NCBI GenBank assembly: GCA_004352715.1
Contig: SCFE01000032.1
Coordinates: 2,282,992-2,346,991 of the forward strand
Source: Hofstenia miamia
Lineage: Eukaryota; Xenacoelomorpha; Acoela
Reading direction: 5' to 3'
Length of the DNA stretch: 64,000 nt
Shown: positions 11,430-23,000 of the stretch, in pieces
How the letters are laid out: each line of letters starts with the position of its first letter
How positions within the stretch are numbered: the stretch's first letter is position 1
The notes under the pieces: model-generated
Told to the model about the DNA's origin: nothing
Database searches by the model: none
Seen by the model: the letters and a program-made list of their open reading frames with translations, nothing else
Translations under genes and position numbers: made by a program

Positions 11430-12690
11430 AGCATTCTCGCTGTAACCTCCACTGTCTACCATAATCAATGATTCTCGGGTTCACACGTTACGAAATCATC
11501 AATGTAGAAATAGTCTCCGCTTCTTATTTGCATTATCTACTTCCCAAGTCTCCAACCCTTACAAAAAACACCGACACGAAAGGAAGACCACACCAGAGCT
11601 ATCACATCCGTGAAATGCCGCAAATAACTCTGCAAGTGAAGTGAATTTATGACAGTTTGTAAATTTAGTCAGTTTGATGTGTTTCATTCTGAAAAAAAGA
11701 TAATTTCTAATTCTAATTTCTAAGTTTAAATAAAACGATGAATATAAAAATAAATTACCCCTACCCAAGTTATTATATAGATATATATTTTGTAAATTTG
11801 TACTGGTTAACAATTTGATGATGACAATGTTATGCCGAAATACGTAATAAACGGATGACTCTTTTTTAATTTATAAACTCAAAAAATAAATAATGAAACT
11901 TTAAAACGAGTTACAAGTAAAATCAAAAGAAATATCTTATTACAAATAAACAACAAAGAAAACGTAGAGATTTACAAAATCATCATTACAAAGATTTTAA
12001 AACAATCACAATATTAATTTTAGCAAAACGGTTGTTCACTTTTATGATGACATTATGAATTCACATGCCTTTCCCAAGCTGGTTTGATATCTGCCATCTA
12101 TTAATCATTACAAGTAAAATGCCATCAAATATTGCAAAAAGAATTGCATGACGACATAAAATGTTTGTTTGAATATCCACATGAAGTTAGATAAACTACT
12201 TTAGAGAAAAGAATTCCCATTCAAAACTTGAATGTAAATGCCAACTGAAACTCAAATGTGATTTCGCATGGTTCACTACATTTAGTTTTAAAACTCGTGT
12301 TTTGATGTGTACCAACAATTCTTCATTAAGAGAATTACAATACCGTGTTAAAAGTTGGCTCACAGGCGAGCGGTAGAAGCATCAAAAGTCTAGCCCAAAA
12401 AACGTCAATAATTGAAACAACGAATGCTCTATTAGAGCGAAGCGGAAAAAATTATTTTTAGATTGTTAATCCAACTAGTGAAACAGTCTCTTTACTAGGT
12501 ATTAATATTTTGACGTAGAAATATAAACTAAACATGCAGTCGCCGGACATTTCTAATCAATGTATTAATATTTGTGTATTAAAAATAATGATGAAGCAAA
12601 TTTAAAGCAGCTAGGATCAATGTTTCCATTGAAATAACATACACAATTTTTCGAAACAAACCTAATTGATTAATTCAATAATGCTTCGGA
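11430..12690. other. LINE 3' tail and intergenic DNA
   Basis: No gene. The segment near 11815-11860 (GATGATGACAATGTTATGCC then GAAATACGTAATAAA) resembles 3'-UTR ends of retroelements and may be the end of the LINE upstream. 11900-12690 shows nothing recognisable. Confidence 0.35.
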
Positions 12691-12699
12691 ATGACTAAG

Positions 12700-13345
12700 T
12701 AACACTCTACAAAAAACTAAAGCAACTTTGATTGAACTGATATAAATACTAGTTCGAAAACATGTAAATATTTTTCAATATAAACACCATTGGCAGCAAT
12801 CAGCTTATTCCATCGAATAACCATTTCTTGAAATGCATCAGCGAAAAATTTTCTAGGAAGCCGAGCCAAAAAACCTTTCAACTAATTGCTGGAGCATTCG
12901 TGATGTCTCAAAATGATGCCCAAGCAATGCTTTTTTTAGATAAAATTAATCGATTGGAGCAAGATCCCCGCTGTCCAGTGGATGTTATATAAGTGTAAAA
13001 CCCCTCCTTTCTTTTGAACATTGCGCAACATTACTTGCATGGATAGGAGCATTATCAACAAGGAGCCAAATTGTAGCATTTCTTGATTTCCGTTTTTTAC
13101 AGTATTCCTCTACCAATTTGGCATTGTATCTACCATCGTTTGTCCATTAGGCAAGAAATCTAGGTGAATCACTTCACATTTATACCAAAACATTGGAACC
13201 ATAATTTGTTTTCGATGCGAGGTGCCGCTTTTAATCGTTTCTCTTCTTTATGCCTTCATTCAGGAAAGTGTAATGAAAGAGATGTCCCGTCCTCAGTAAC
13301 AATATTCATAATAAAGACATCACCATGCTGATTAAGCAATTGAAT
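12700..13345 (-). pseudogene. mariner transposase relic (DD34D)
   Basis: Read on the minus strand the frame gives IWLLVDNAPIHASNVAQ, then after a stop DLAPID, LLGHHFETSRMLQQLV, and FQEMVIRWNKLIAANGVYIE. These are the second and third catalytic Asp blocks and the C-terminal 'RWxKCIxxxGxYFE' signature of mariner transposases. The two Asp residues are separated by 34 residues, the DD34D spacing. Several stops disrupt it. No convincing terminal repeats were found. Confidence 0.75.
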
Positions 13346-13527
13346 ATTCGGAGTAAAATTTTATCACAATTCTGTATTCTACAGAATTCTGAAGTGACAA
13401 AAATTTAATGTGCACTTACTATATACATACCGCATGCAATAACATTAATTTAATTTATGCACTTAAAATAAGATCCAGTTTCAAAAGCAATTGCTTTGAT
13501 TGAATTATCATTTTCTTTCTTAATTAG

Positions 13528-14072
13528 GTCCGTTCGGTGCTATAATGTTCCTACCAATTTCGCGGAACAGAGAACAGCATCGGTTTTACAGGTCACTAAG
13601 CCCAATACACTTAAGTAAAACACACCTACTAGTTTTAGAGTTTAATTTATGTCATTACATTTCATTCTCGATAATGGAAAGTAAGCATAATATCAACTTT
13701 AAACAGCCTGGCGAAATGAGGCATAGACATGCGTATTGGGGAACACGCATGAATGCAATGTTAAAAATGTCTGTTAAAGAATATTGCTGTGCCGAAGTAG
13801 TAAAAAAGATATATATTATTCTTAGAAAATACCGAATTTTTGAAAAGTATTTAAATTCTCTCGCAGTATACAAAACAAATATGTATTACGTGCATGTACG
13901 AAAAGAATTTCCACAGTACAAATTTAAGAACGTTGCAATTACAGTATTTACAAATGATATTTACACTGAACAATTAAAAATCAATAGTATTGAACATTTC
14001 GAGAACCATTATAGCCAAGAGCTAAGTTATTTCTCACTTCCCAACGAAGCGCTTGTCGCTTTTTTTCTGTAG
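13528..14072 (+). CDS. Unrecognised 175-codon ORF, possible exon
   Basis: An uninterrupted frame of 175 codons from the first Met (13545), very long for DNA this AT-rich, ends at TAG. It is preceded by a good splice-acceptor sequence (CATTTTCTTTCTTAATTAG, cut at 13527/13528), and the frame is open back to that point, so it could be a terminal exon. The protein is Lys/Tyr/Asn-rich with no predicted membrane segment I can see; residues such as [15 protein letters not shown] do not match a family I know. No upstream exon was located. It lies between two mariner copies and could also be a piece of an unknown element. Confidence 0.35.
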
Positions 14073-14835
14073 GCACTTTGTAACCATTAGGCACATAATT
14101 TTTCTGTGGTTTCTAAATACATCATTAATTGAAACTGCAAAATAGACATTGGGTATCATAGAAATTTCAATGAATTACCCTGTAGTGTATGAAAGTTCGC
14201 AACAACATGAGAAATAATCAAAAAAGTTTTTTTATAGAAATAGATGGATTTTATATATACAGGTATCCAAACTCTGTCATTTTATTATTAAACGTATATA
14301 ATAAAAATTCAAAGTATAAGTGTTTAGTCCACTTACATATAAAATCTTCCTTGTAGTGTTCATTTCAATTATAAATATTTAATATATTGGATTGTAGAGA
14401 AACCCGAAGGCTTAAAATTGGGAGAAACTAATCATAAAAAATAAACAAAAATCAGTTTTTAAGTTATGACTGCATCTCTTAGGCTACGGTTAGACTACCT
14501 GATTGGTAGCAAGAAAAGTTACAAAATCACGGCACATCGCTAATTATCTCGGTGGTTAGACGTGCGATTTTACCAAAATGTGGCAGAACACGCGTGAGAA
14601 ATCACATTGTCTAACAGTGGCCTTAAATATCGATGGTCTACAAATGTAACAAATGTAACAGGGCACGCTGTCTAGCGAATTTTAAAACCTCCAACCTCGC
14701 ATTTCTTTTAATCATATACAAAATCATTGATAGGGGATAGTTTTAAAAAAATTTGGAAACTTAAAACAAGCAAATACTTAAACAAAGGATGAACTTTTAG
14801 GTGTTCACTAAATTAAGAAATTTTTACCCATTATA
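14073..14835. other. No gene seen
   Basis: AT-rich spacer. A somewhat GC-richer stretch near 14480-14700 has no readable coding sequence. Confidence 0.45.
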
Positions 14836-16197
14836 TTTGGAGTGCCTAAAAAGTCTTTAGAATGTGTGTGAGCTACATCAGAGGTGCAATAGGAACTCAG
14901 CCAATACAAAATTAGGTTGTTATTTCATTTCTAACACAGTATTAATCACTTTGTGTTTTGTTCATTAATTGCAGCGCAACGACAATGGAATTAAACAGAG
15001 AACATTATAAAGCCTATGCTTATATAGAATTTAAATGTAGCAAATCAGCTACTGACATCATCGCACAGCTGAAGACAAACAGGTTGAATGGTATTGCATG
15101 TGATTCAATAGTCTATTTATGATGAAAGATTTCAAGGACGGTAAGAGAACATCATTGTTGGATGCCCCACGGTCATCCGTCATGCTCATCATTTACTTTT
15201 GCTAATGTTAACGCTATTCGTGATTTAATTAAACTTGATCCCAAGCAGTCATCAAGGTGTATCGCAAAACAAATTGGTATTGATAAAGAACATAATTAAT
15301 TGATATACAACTTAATTTGGTAAACTTTGTTCGCATTGTCTGACAAGAAGAGAGAGCGAGAGAGTGGAATGTGCGAACGCTTTTATTGATCTTTTCGAAC
15401 GCAATTCTATTGGTGATTTAATGATTTTTTCAGCAGTCAATTCAATAAACAAGAGAACAATGCTTGGGTTTCGACTGGAACTAGCTGTCCACGAGTTATC
15501 AGCTCAGTCATGACAAATGAGAAAACTATGCTTTTGCTCGCATTTTCCTGCGATGGCAAAATAGCAGTAAAAGTCAAAGCACCTGGTGACACAATAGATA
15601 GTGTGGCTTATGTTGACTTTGCACGCACAATCGATGACAAATTGAGAACTATAGAACAAAACCCATTCTTCTGTCGGAAGTCATTTGGATGCACGATAAT
15701 GCGCGCCAATAGGCTGCAGCATCAACGGGGGGAGGGGGTNNNNNNNNNNNNNNNNNNNNNNNNNNNNNNNNNNNNNNNNNNNNNNNNNNNNNNNNNNNNN
15801 NNNNNNNNNNNNNNNNNNNNNNNNNNNNNNNNNNNNNNNNNNNNNNNNNNTAGGCTGCAGCATCAACGGGGGGAGGGGGTGGGGGGTTCAGAAGAGGTGT
15901 ACAAATGATTAAGCAATCTCCCTATAGCCCGGACCTGAATTTATGCGATATTTGGTTTGTTAAAAGATCGAAAAAACATTTGAGAAGATCATCCTACAAT
16001 TCTGAAGACCAAGTTGTTGTTGCCACATTGCAGTGGTTCAGCCAGCTGCCTTATGAACTCAATTCATAATTAAAACATTGTTTTCTTATTATTCAGTGTA
16101 ATGGTAAATATGCTATCTAATGCAAATGCGTCCATAATAAAAATATTGTTTGGTTTGAATTCATACACACACATTCGAAGGACTTTTAGGCACACCC
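14836..16197 (+). mobile_element. mariner element with both terminal repeats
   Basis: The left end near 14841 (TGCCTAAAAAGTCTTTAGAA) and the inverted right end ending near 16197 (TGCCTAAAAGTCCTTCGAA) match over about 27 bp including the GTGTGTG that follows. The right end is followed by TA (16198-16199); the left boundary is blurred (TATATTTGG). The interior encodes a broken mariner transposase and an N gap at 15740-15850. Confidence 0.85.
14985..16069 (+). pseudogene. mariner transposase, degraded
   Basis: The start MELNREHYKAYAYIEFKC is followed by AIRDLIKLDPKQSSRCIAKQ (HTH region), several frame breaks, then MTNEKTMLLLAFSCDGKIAV (first Asp region), WMHDNAR (second Asp) and, after the N gap, SPYSPDLNLCDIWF (third Asp) to the stop after PYELNS. 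The same ~30 bases (TAGGCTGCAGCATCAACGGG onward) sit on both sides of the gap, so the gap joins overlapping contigs. Stops in the first half make it non-functional. Confidence 0.8.
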
Positions 16198-16581
16198 TAT
16201 ATTTAAGGTTTTACTAAGAACAGAACATCGTAAAAATTGCAAATGCAATATATACAAAACAGACAACAAATGGTAAATCATTAAATCGACAACAAAGTAT
16301 GATGAACTTAAATTGATTTTAAGCATGTAATAAGATCATTTTATATTTAGGATAGTTGAATGTAAATTTATTTGCAGCATATTTTGTAATCTGATGATGA
16401 TGATGCATCGAAATCAATATTTAAATCTGTCGCTAAATTCAAATAATACAAAACTTTGCTTGTGATCTCATACCATATAAATGATATATGCTAAAAAAAA
16501 TCGAAACAATACATTCTGGAACAATGAATTAAATAACCACAAGTCATTTAACACTTCTCTGAAACATATAACTGTTTGTTT

Positions 16582-16617
16582 TTAAAGTAGATATCGAGGT
16601 ATGAAAGCCAAAAATGT
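16582..16617 (-). CDS. HYLS1: Tentative HYLS1 terminal exon
   Basis: After exon 7 (phase 0) the next minus-strand candidate is an acceptor GAACTTAG at 16618 followed in phase 0 by TFLAFIPRYLL and TAA. It would close the gene at about 170 codons. The second Leu-Arg-Trp motif that ends vertebrate HYLS1 is absent and the match is too short to trust. The true end may lie elsewhere. Confidence 0.2.
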   Translation of the reverse strand, partial: TFLAFIPRYLL

Positions 16618-17088
16618 CTAAGTTCAATTTTGGCCAAATGAGTTGAGTGCATTTTTCATATGTGTACAAACATATCTTTGCATGCTACAAGTATCTAAGT
16701 GATATCTTGAATAGTTTTTACTCTACATGCAATTGAAAATATGTCTAAATAACCATTTTTAGTGTAAAGTTGAAACTTCAATCTAATTTATCTCAAGACT
16801 TCATTTTTGCACATAGACAATTGTGGTTTTCAGCCCTCGAAATATAAAATAAAAAATAGTCAACGGGTTTATATAAAATATCAAATATATCGAAACAAGT
16901 ATGTTTCAGTAATAGAAATGAAAGCGAAATTTTCTGCGTATAGTAAGAGTTTCATAAACCAATAAAGTAGTATTTAGAAGCAGTTAAGTAGAACTATAAC
17001 TGAACAATAATGTGAGTAATGGGAGTAATGATTGAAAAGAGTAAGCACCAATGTATTTTTCAAAAAAATTAAATTACCAACACATTAC

Positions 17089-20000
17089 CTGCTTGGAGAT
17101 GATATCAGAAGTTGCCATTTGTTCCTAAACAAAAAGCTTAACAAGTACAGAAAAACAAAATAACTTACTCTTATATGCCATCGAAGTTCCTTGCGGCTTT
17201 TCTCACCAGGCGTTTTGAATTCTGACCAAACCTTTTGATAGTTTTGAAACCTAAACTTTCATAGGTTATGCATGTAAAATAATGGTTGGGAAAAATCAAT
17301 ATTTTAGGTGTTTAAATATATGTAAATACTACAGATTTCAATTGTTTAAATGTTTTTAATTTAAAATATTCAATACCATGAAAGTTACTAACACAACATC
17401 AGAGCTCACCTTGCAACACGGTCAGTTTTGGAGTTTGAAACATGTTGGTTGGAAGCCGAGCAAGCCGACTTTGGCCGAATAACTATAATACACTCATTAC
17501 AAAGAATACAAAATGCACACTCACATGACCGCGGTAGATGTGCCGCATAATCTTCGCGCGATGATCGTTGAGAATACTAAAACACGAATTAGAAACGATT
17601 ACTATGTGAACTTTATTTCCAATTTTAAAATAACATCTTTCAAAAGAACAAATATCATTTCGGCAAAGTATTCATTTATTATACTTGTGCTATAGAACCG
17701 AATTGAATCTATGGAATTCAATCGTATTATATTAAGTGAACTTCAAATGTTTAGATTATGGCGATGAGAATGAGGCACATCGACAATTGCTGATTATTCA
17801 TGAGTAATGAATGGCACGCTCTTAGTTTGAATCAAGTAACTAAAGATATTGAAACTCCTATAAGTGAAAAATTGCAAATGTCATTCCAAAACGAACAAAA
17901 TTCTCATAAGATATAATAGACTTCACAAGATATAGAATTCGCATGCAGTGGAAAAAATCAATGCAGCTTGGAGAAAAGTTTTACCACAATGCATCAAATC
18001 TAAAAAGAATATCAGTAACATTCTTGTATTATCAAATGGAAGGCCAAAACGCCGCAGTGTAAGTGAAACTGATAAATACCATCACCCCAACAAAGAAAAT
18101 TAAATGAACGATTCTACTAATAATTTGATAGCAAAAATAGAGAGGATCATACAAATGGAGTGTCAAGAGATAACTATAAGAAAGAAAATTGACAATTTTA
18201 ATGAATTAAATTCACAAAGATTTACTCTTGCTATTCTATTGTTATAGTAATCTATGACAACAAGTAGTCTTTAGATATGAAAGTTGTTCGCGGATGATCT
18301 GGTGCCTCCAATACAAACTATAAACAATTCAAAATCTAGATCAAATTTGAAGAAGACAAGTGAAATATATATACCGACTACTACCGTTATCCACTGAAAT
18401 ATAACTGCATTGTAAGTTAATAAAACTATTTAAATTTCAGCTGATAACTTCCAGCTACAACATCAGGCCATGATGTAGTTGATAACTACAATCATCTATA
18501 CCAAATGTATACCATATCATAAAACATCTCTATCATTATCACTATTAATTGGTCAGTAATGGAGCATATGTGGTTGGGAATCGATAAGGTTATTTCAAAT
18601 ATCTTTTTAACTGTGTACAGGCTTTCAAAATTGCCATAAAATTCAAGTTTGATCTACATATCCTTACCTCAATTCAGTGATATCAGATGAAATTTGAAAT
18701 AGTACAAATTTCACAAACAGTTAAATAAAAACACTTTTGTATTAACATGAACGTGAATTGGAAATATAATTGTTACTTACTAAATCAGTTCTTTCAGTAT
18801 CCTGTCGCGAGTCTAAGATAAAATTTTATATATTACTAGCAATGTCTAAGCAAAATTAACTATTTTAAATCGATTAAAATATAATCGATAAACTATAATC
18901 AAGTTATTAGTCAGTTTAAAATTAAATGATTACTCTTTGGATGTACCCTTCGCATTTAAGAAATATTTTTATATCACTATTAATTATTTAATAAGAACAT
19001 CTAATGTACATGAGGTGATTTTGTATAATATTAAACAACTACCTTAAAAAATGCGTTCTTGCAGTAGTCATAATTAATGTGTTACAATATTAAAAATTAT
19101 TTTTTTTCCTAAGCAGGCGCGTATCGAGAATTTCTAAAAGAGAGAGGCCTAATTCTTATCAGAGCCATATAGGCCTAGGTAGTTTTTTCACCATCTTAGC
19201 ATAATGCCGTGCTCGCCCGTGCATACATTATAAATAAACCAAAAAGAGAATGGAGGTAATAAGAATAACATGAAATACTACATTTTTGCACTTTATGTCA
19301 AAACAAAAGACTGTTCATCAATGACAATGGAGGTAATAAGAATAACATGAAATACGACTTTTTTGCACTTTATGTCAAACAAAAGACTGTTCATCAATGT
19401 ATCGATCAGATCGTGTGAGAATGAGTTGAAATTGGCCTTCCCCAAGGGAGGGGGCAGGCGCAAGGCCCCCCTAAATACACCCATACTCCTATGATGCAAG
19501 ATATTTACATAGTAGTTAAATGGTAGTAGAATTTCGAAATTTATATAGTGATCAGTGTCATGAGAAATTTTTCCAATTGCAGCAATTGTGTTAATAGTAT
19601 TTAATTTTTCATTTTGGTGAGACGATTCCAAAGAAGTTTATGCTGAACAGCACATATAATTGATCCGCATATATCTGCCGTAAAATATTTAATAAGTTTT
19701 TTGAAATGCAGTTTTAATTTGGAATTAAAAATAGCAATGATAGGAATTTGTGTTTCAAGAGTTGCTACTACCACTAATACTTAAAATTATTTATTAATCA
19801 TCAACCATAAACTACTAAAGAGCAAAGCTGATATCGATTCGCACCATATTATTATATTTATCAGTTAAGGTACTTTAAAGTTGGATGAAAAATCTTTCGT
19901 TGTTCCCCTTTCATTTAAGAAACATTCGCATATTTCGATGTTAGAAATGCAAATGCATTTGATTAAAGACCTCCGCTGCTTTCACGAAAAAAGATTAAGC

Positions 20001-23000
20001 AGCGAAGTTGTTTTCAATTCTATTGAAATTAGTAAATGTGTCCTTGGGTTTAACTTTAAATGGAAACTTATGTCATTTGAAAATATAAAATAAATAAATG
20101 AGATGTAAAAGAGATATCTCATAATTTCAAAGTCTTTATAATGTTTTGTTACACGTGAAAACTTAGGAACAATGGCAAGTTTTCTATAGTCCAATTTGAT
20201 AATTTATCAATCTTTTTCTATTAAGTAAGTTGTGACACGTAACTGATTAATCCGTATAAATGTGGCCCATAATAATTGATATTAAATGTTTTTGGAAACA
20301 AATTTTCTGGCAACAGTTATGGTTGAGTTAACCTAGCAAGTTTGCCAATCTTATCATTAAGAAAAGCACTAAAATAAAGATCGTCATTAAGTCTTACTCA
20401 GAGGTAAGTTGCTTTGCTTGAATTCTGCAGAGAAAACTCATTAGGGTTTAAAAAATTGGTTTGAAATATAAATTATCTGTGATGAAAGCAAAATCATAAG
20501 TTGAGATTTCTTAAAGCTTAATTGAAGTTCATTTTTACCAAATCAATTTTTTAGATTATTAAAGTCTTCATAAGTAATCTAATACAGGTAACTTCATTGT
20601 TTGCTCTGAAATACAGACAAGTTTCATTGGCTAATTGAAAAGTTTTTCCAATGGATAAGCAATTAGCAATATTGTTTACATATATGCTAAATAAACGAGG
20701 CCCTAAAATTGAACAATGCAGAAGTCCTCTAAAAACCTTTCCATAAGATGACTGCGTGCCACCAAGCTTCACAGCTTGATACATGTTAGTTAGAAAACTA
20801 CTAACTAAGTTCAAAGCATCGCAACTAAGACCACACTTATGTAAATTTCCTAATAGTATAATATGAGACATGATGTCAAAAGGTTTTGATAGATTAGCAA
20901 AAACTTCAGTAACAAATTCGGCATTGTTGAAACAATCCTCCAAATAATAATGCGTCAGTTGTAGACTAATTCAACCACTATTACTACACAGCGAACGACA
21001 TTGCCAAAGGTGCTGTTTTGCATCAATGTAATATCGAACAAGTTTAGAACATTTTTAACATGTGTTGTAATTCTTTCAAATTTTAATGTTTTTAAGAATG
21101 CACAGGTTTTACAATTGTTTTATAACCGTATCCAATTATATTCACATACAGTGGCGCACATAGGGGAGGTTTCCGGGCTTCCGGAAACTGCCTTTTTTCT
21201 ACCAGGAAACTGCCCTTTTTGTCTATATTACCAAAACATGTATAACACATTTTACCTGTATAAATCTATTTTCGTATTAATTACAAACAAGACTATAAAA
21301 TATATATGCAAGTAAAATATAATATTAAGACTTGAAGCTTCCTTATTTTGAGATGAAAACTTTTGCCTTTAAATTGTTAGTAAAAAAATAAGAATGTTCG
21401 CTTTCTATATTGTTTAATTAAATACGTGAAAAGAATAGATGAGAAGCTTTTCATCTATTCTTTCCACTCGGTTGACAGAATGCTAGTTAAATATAAAACG
21501 GGTGCGTTCGAGGTATCTGTGTGTATATTTTCTATAGTGCCCCTCACGTTTTTGCCGCACTTGCATTTGATTGGGTCAGAATCATGTCTATGCCTAGCAT
21601 ATTTAAAGTGTGTTCTACTCGTTTATAGTTTAAAGTGTGATTCTACGCGATAATTTAAAAGAAGTCATGCCTCGTAACGAGAGATTAAAGCGACAAAAGA
21701 AGGAACTATTAATTAAAGCAGCAGCAAAATGCAGACGGTTGACGGATACGTTTCAGTAAGTAAATGTTTTATTATATTATTTACATGTACAATTGTACAT
21801 GTATATTTTATAAAAACTTAATTATAAAATAGAATGCCCTTAGGAACAAATGTATTACATTTGAGTTTTACTTTGACCATATTATGCAGTATTGTTCAAA
21901 AAATGGACCACCTAAATCCTCGTTATTTTTAATGGTTTCTTAATTGTTTCTATAAAATGTGCAGTTGTGGTGATACGAAATTCCGGTTCCAAGTGTGTTA
22001 TAAGGACCTGTTTCCTTGTTTCCTGTTCTGTGTATAAATAAGTAGTCAAGACCGGATCCAGGATTTTGTCTAGGGGGGGGGGCACAATGTCGAAGTTATG
22101 CTTATTTTATACTGATGTTATATTTTAGATAGAATAAATATCCGTCCTTACTATTCCATTTCTCTAGGTCTCCTGTTCCAGTACCGATTCATCCAACTGC
22201 CGAGTCTACTGTTCCAACAACGATTCATCCAAATGTCGAGTCTCCTGTTCCAACAACGATTCATACAACTGTCGAGTCTAGTGTTCCAGTACCGATTCAT
22301 CCAACTGCCGAGTCTACTGTTCCAAGAACGACTCATCCAACTGTCGAGTCTACTGTTCCAACAACGATTCATACATTCTCTTTGAGTGATTCTCCAGATA
22401 TTGGACTCGTAAAAAAGCAAATGGATTTAAGGAAGTTGGAAGAGTTTGCAAAAAAAACTATTCTTCAAAATCATTTAAAACCCAGCACTGCGCACCGTTT
22501 TCCTGCTAGAAAGCAATATGGCAAGAATCGATCTTTCCAAGCACACTATTTGGATAAGGAAGAATAAATAAAAAGTCTACAAAATTTGTGAACGGGAACA
22601 ACAATTGGACCAAACTATCAACTGATATACAAGATCACAAAATATCGAAAACACATATCAACGCCATTCATAATGCTGCTAATCGACTTGAAATCGGATC
22701 TAACCAACAATTGTCAATTACAAGCTTGCTAAGTGAAGAAAGAGCGAAGTGTTTAAAACGTAACAGATCAATTCTGCGGCATATTGTCGAAACAGTGCTT
22801 TTATGTGGACGCCAAACTCTTCCATTAAGAGGTCATCGTTATAGTAATCAGGATACGCTTGCTCCTGAAAGTTCCAATCCAGGAAACTTTAAGCCTTGCT
22901 TTTTTATCGAGGGGAGTTTGATCTATCTCTTGCGAAACACCTAAACGATGCAGATAAGAAAGGTCATAAAAGAACACAATATACTTCATGGCGTATCCAA

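Noticed and set aside
12050-12160. Missing HYLS1 C-terminal exon (minus strand, contains NRW and MADIKPAWERH readings)
   Set aside because: The acceptor is poor, the frame is ambiguous and the match to the second HYLS1 motif is not convincing.
22151-22420. Minus-strand frame with Trp/Asn/Arg repeats
   Set aside because: Antisense of the 36-bp coding repeat; the sense frame joins the transposase by a proper splice.
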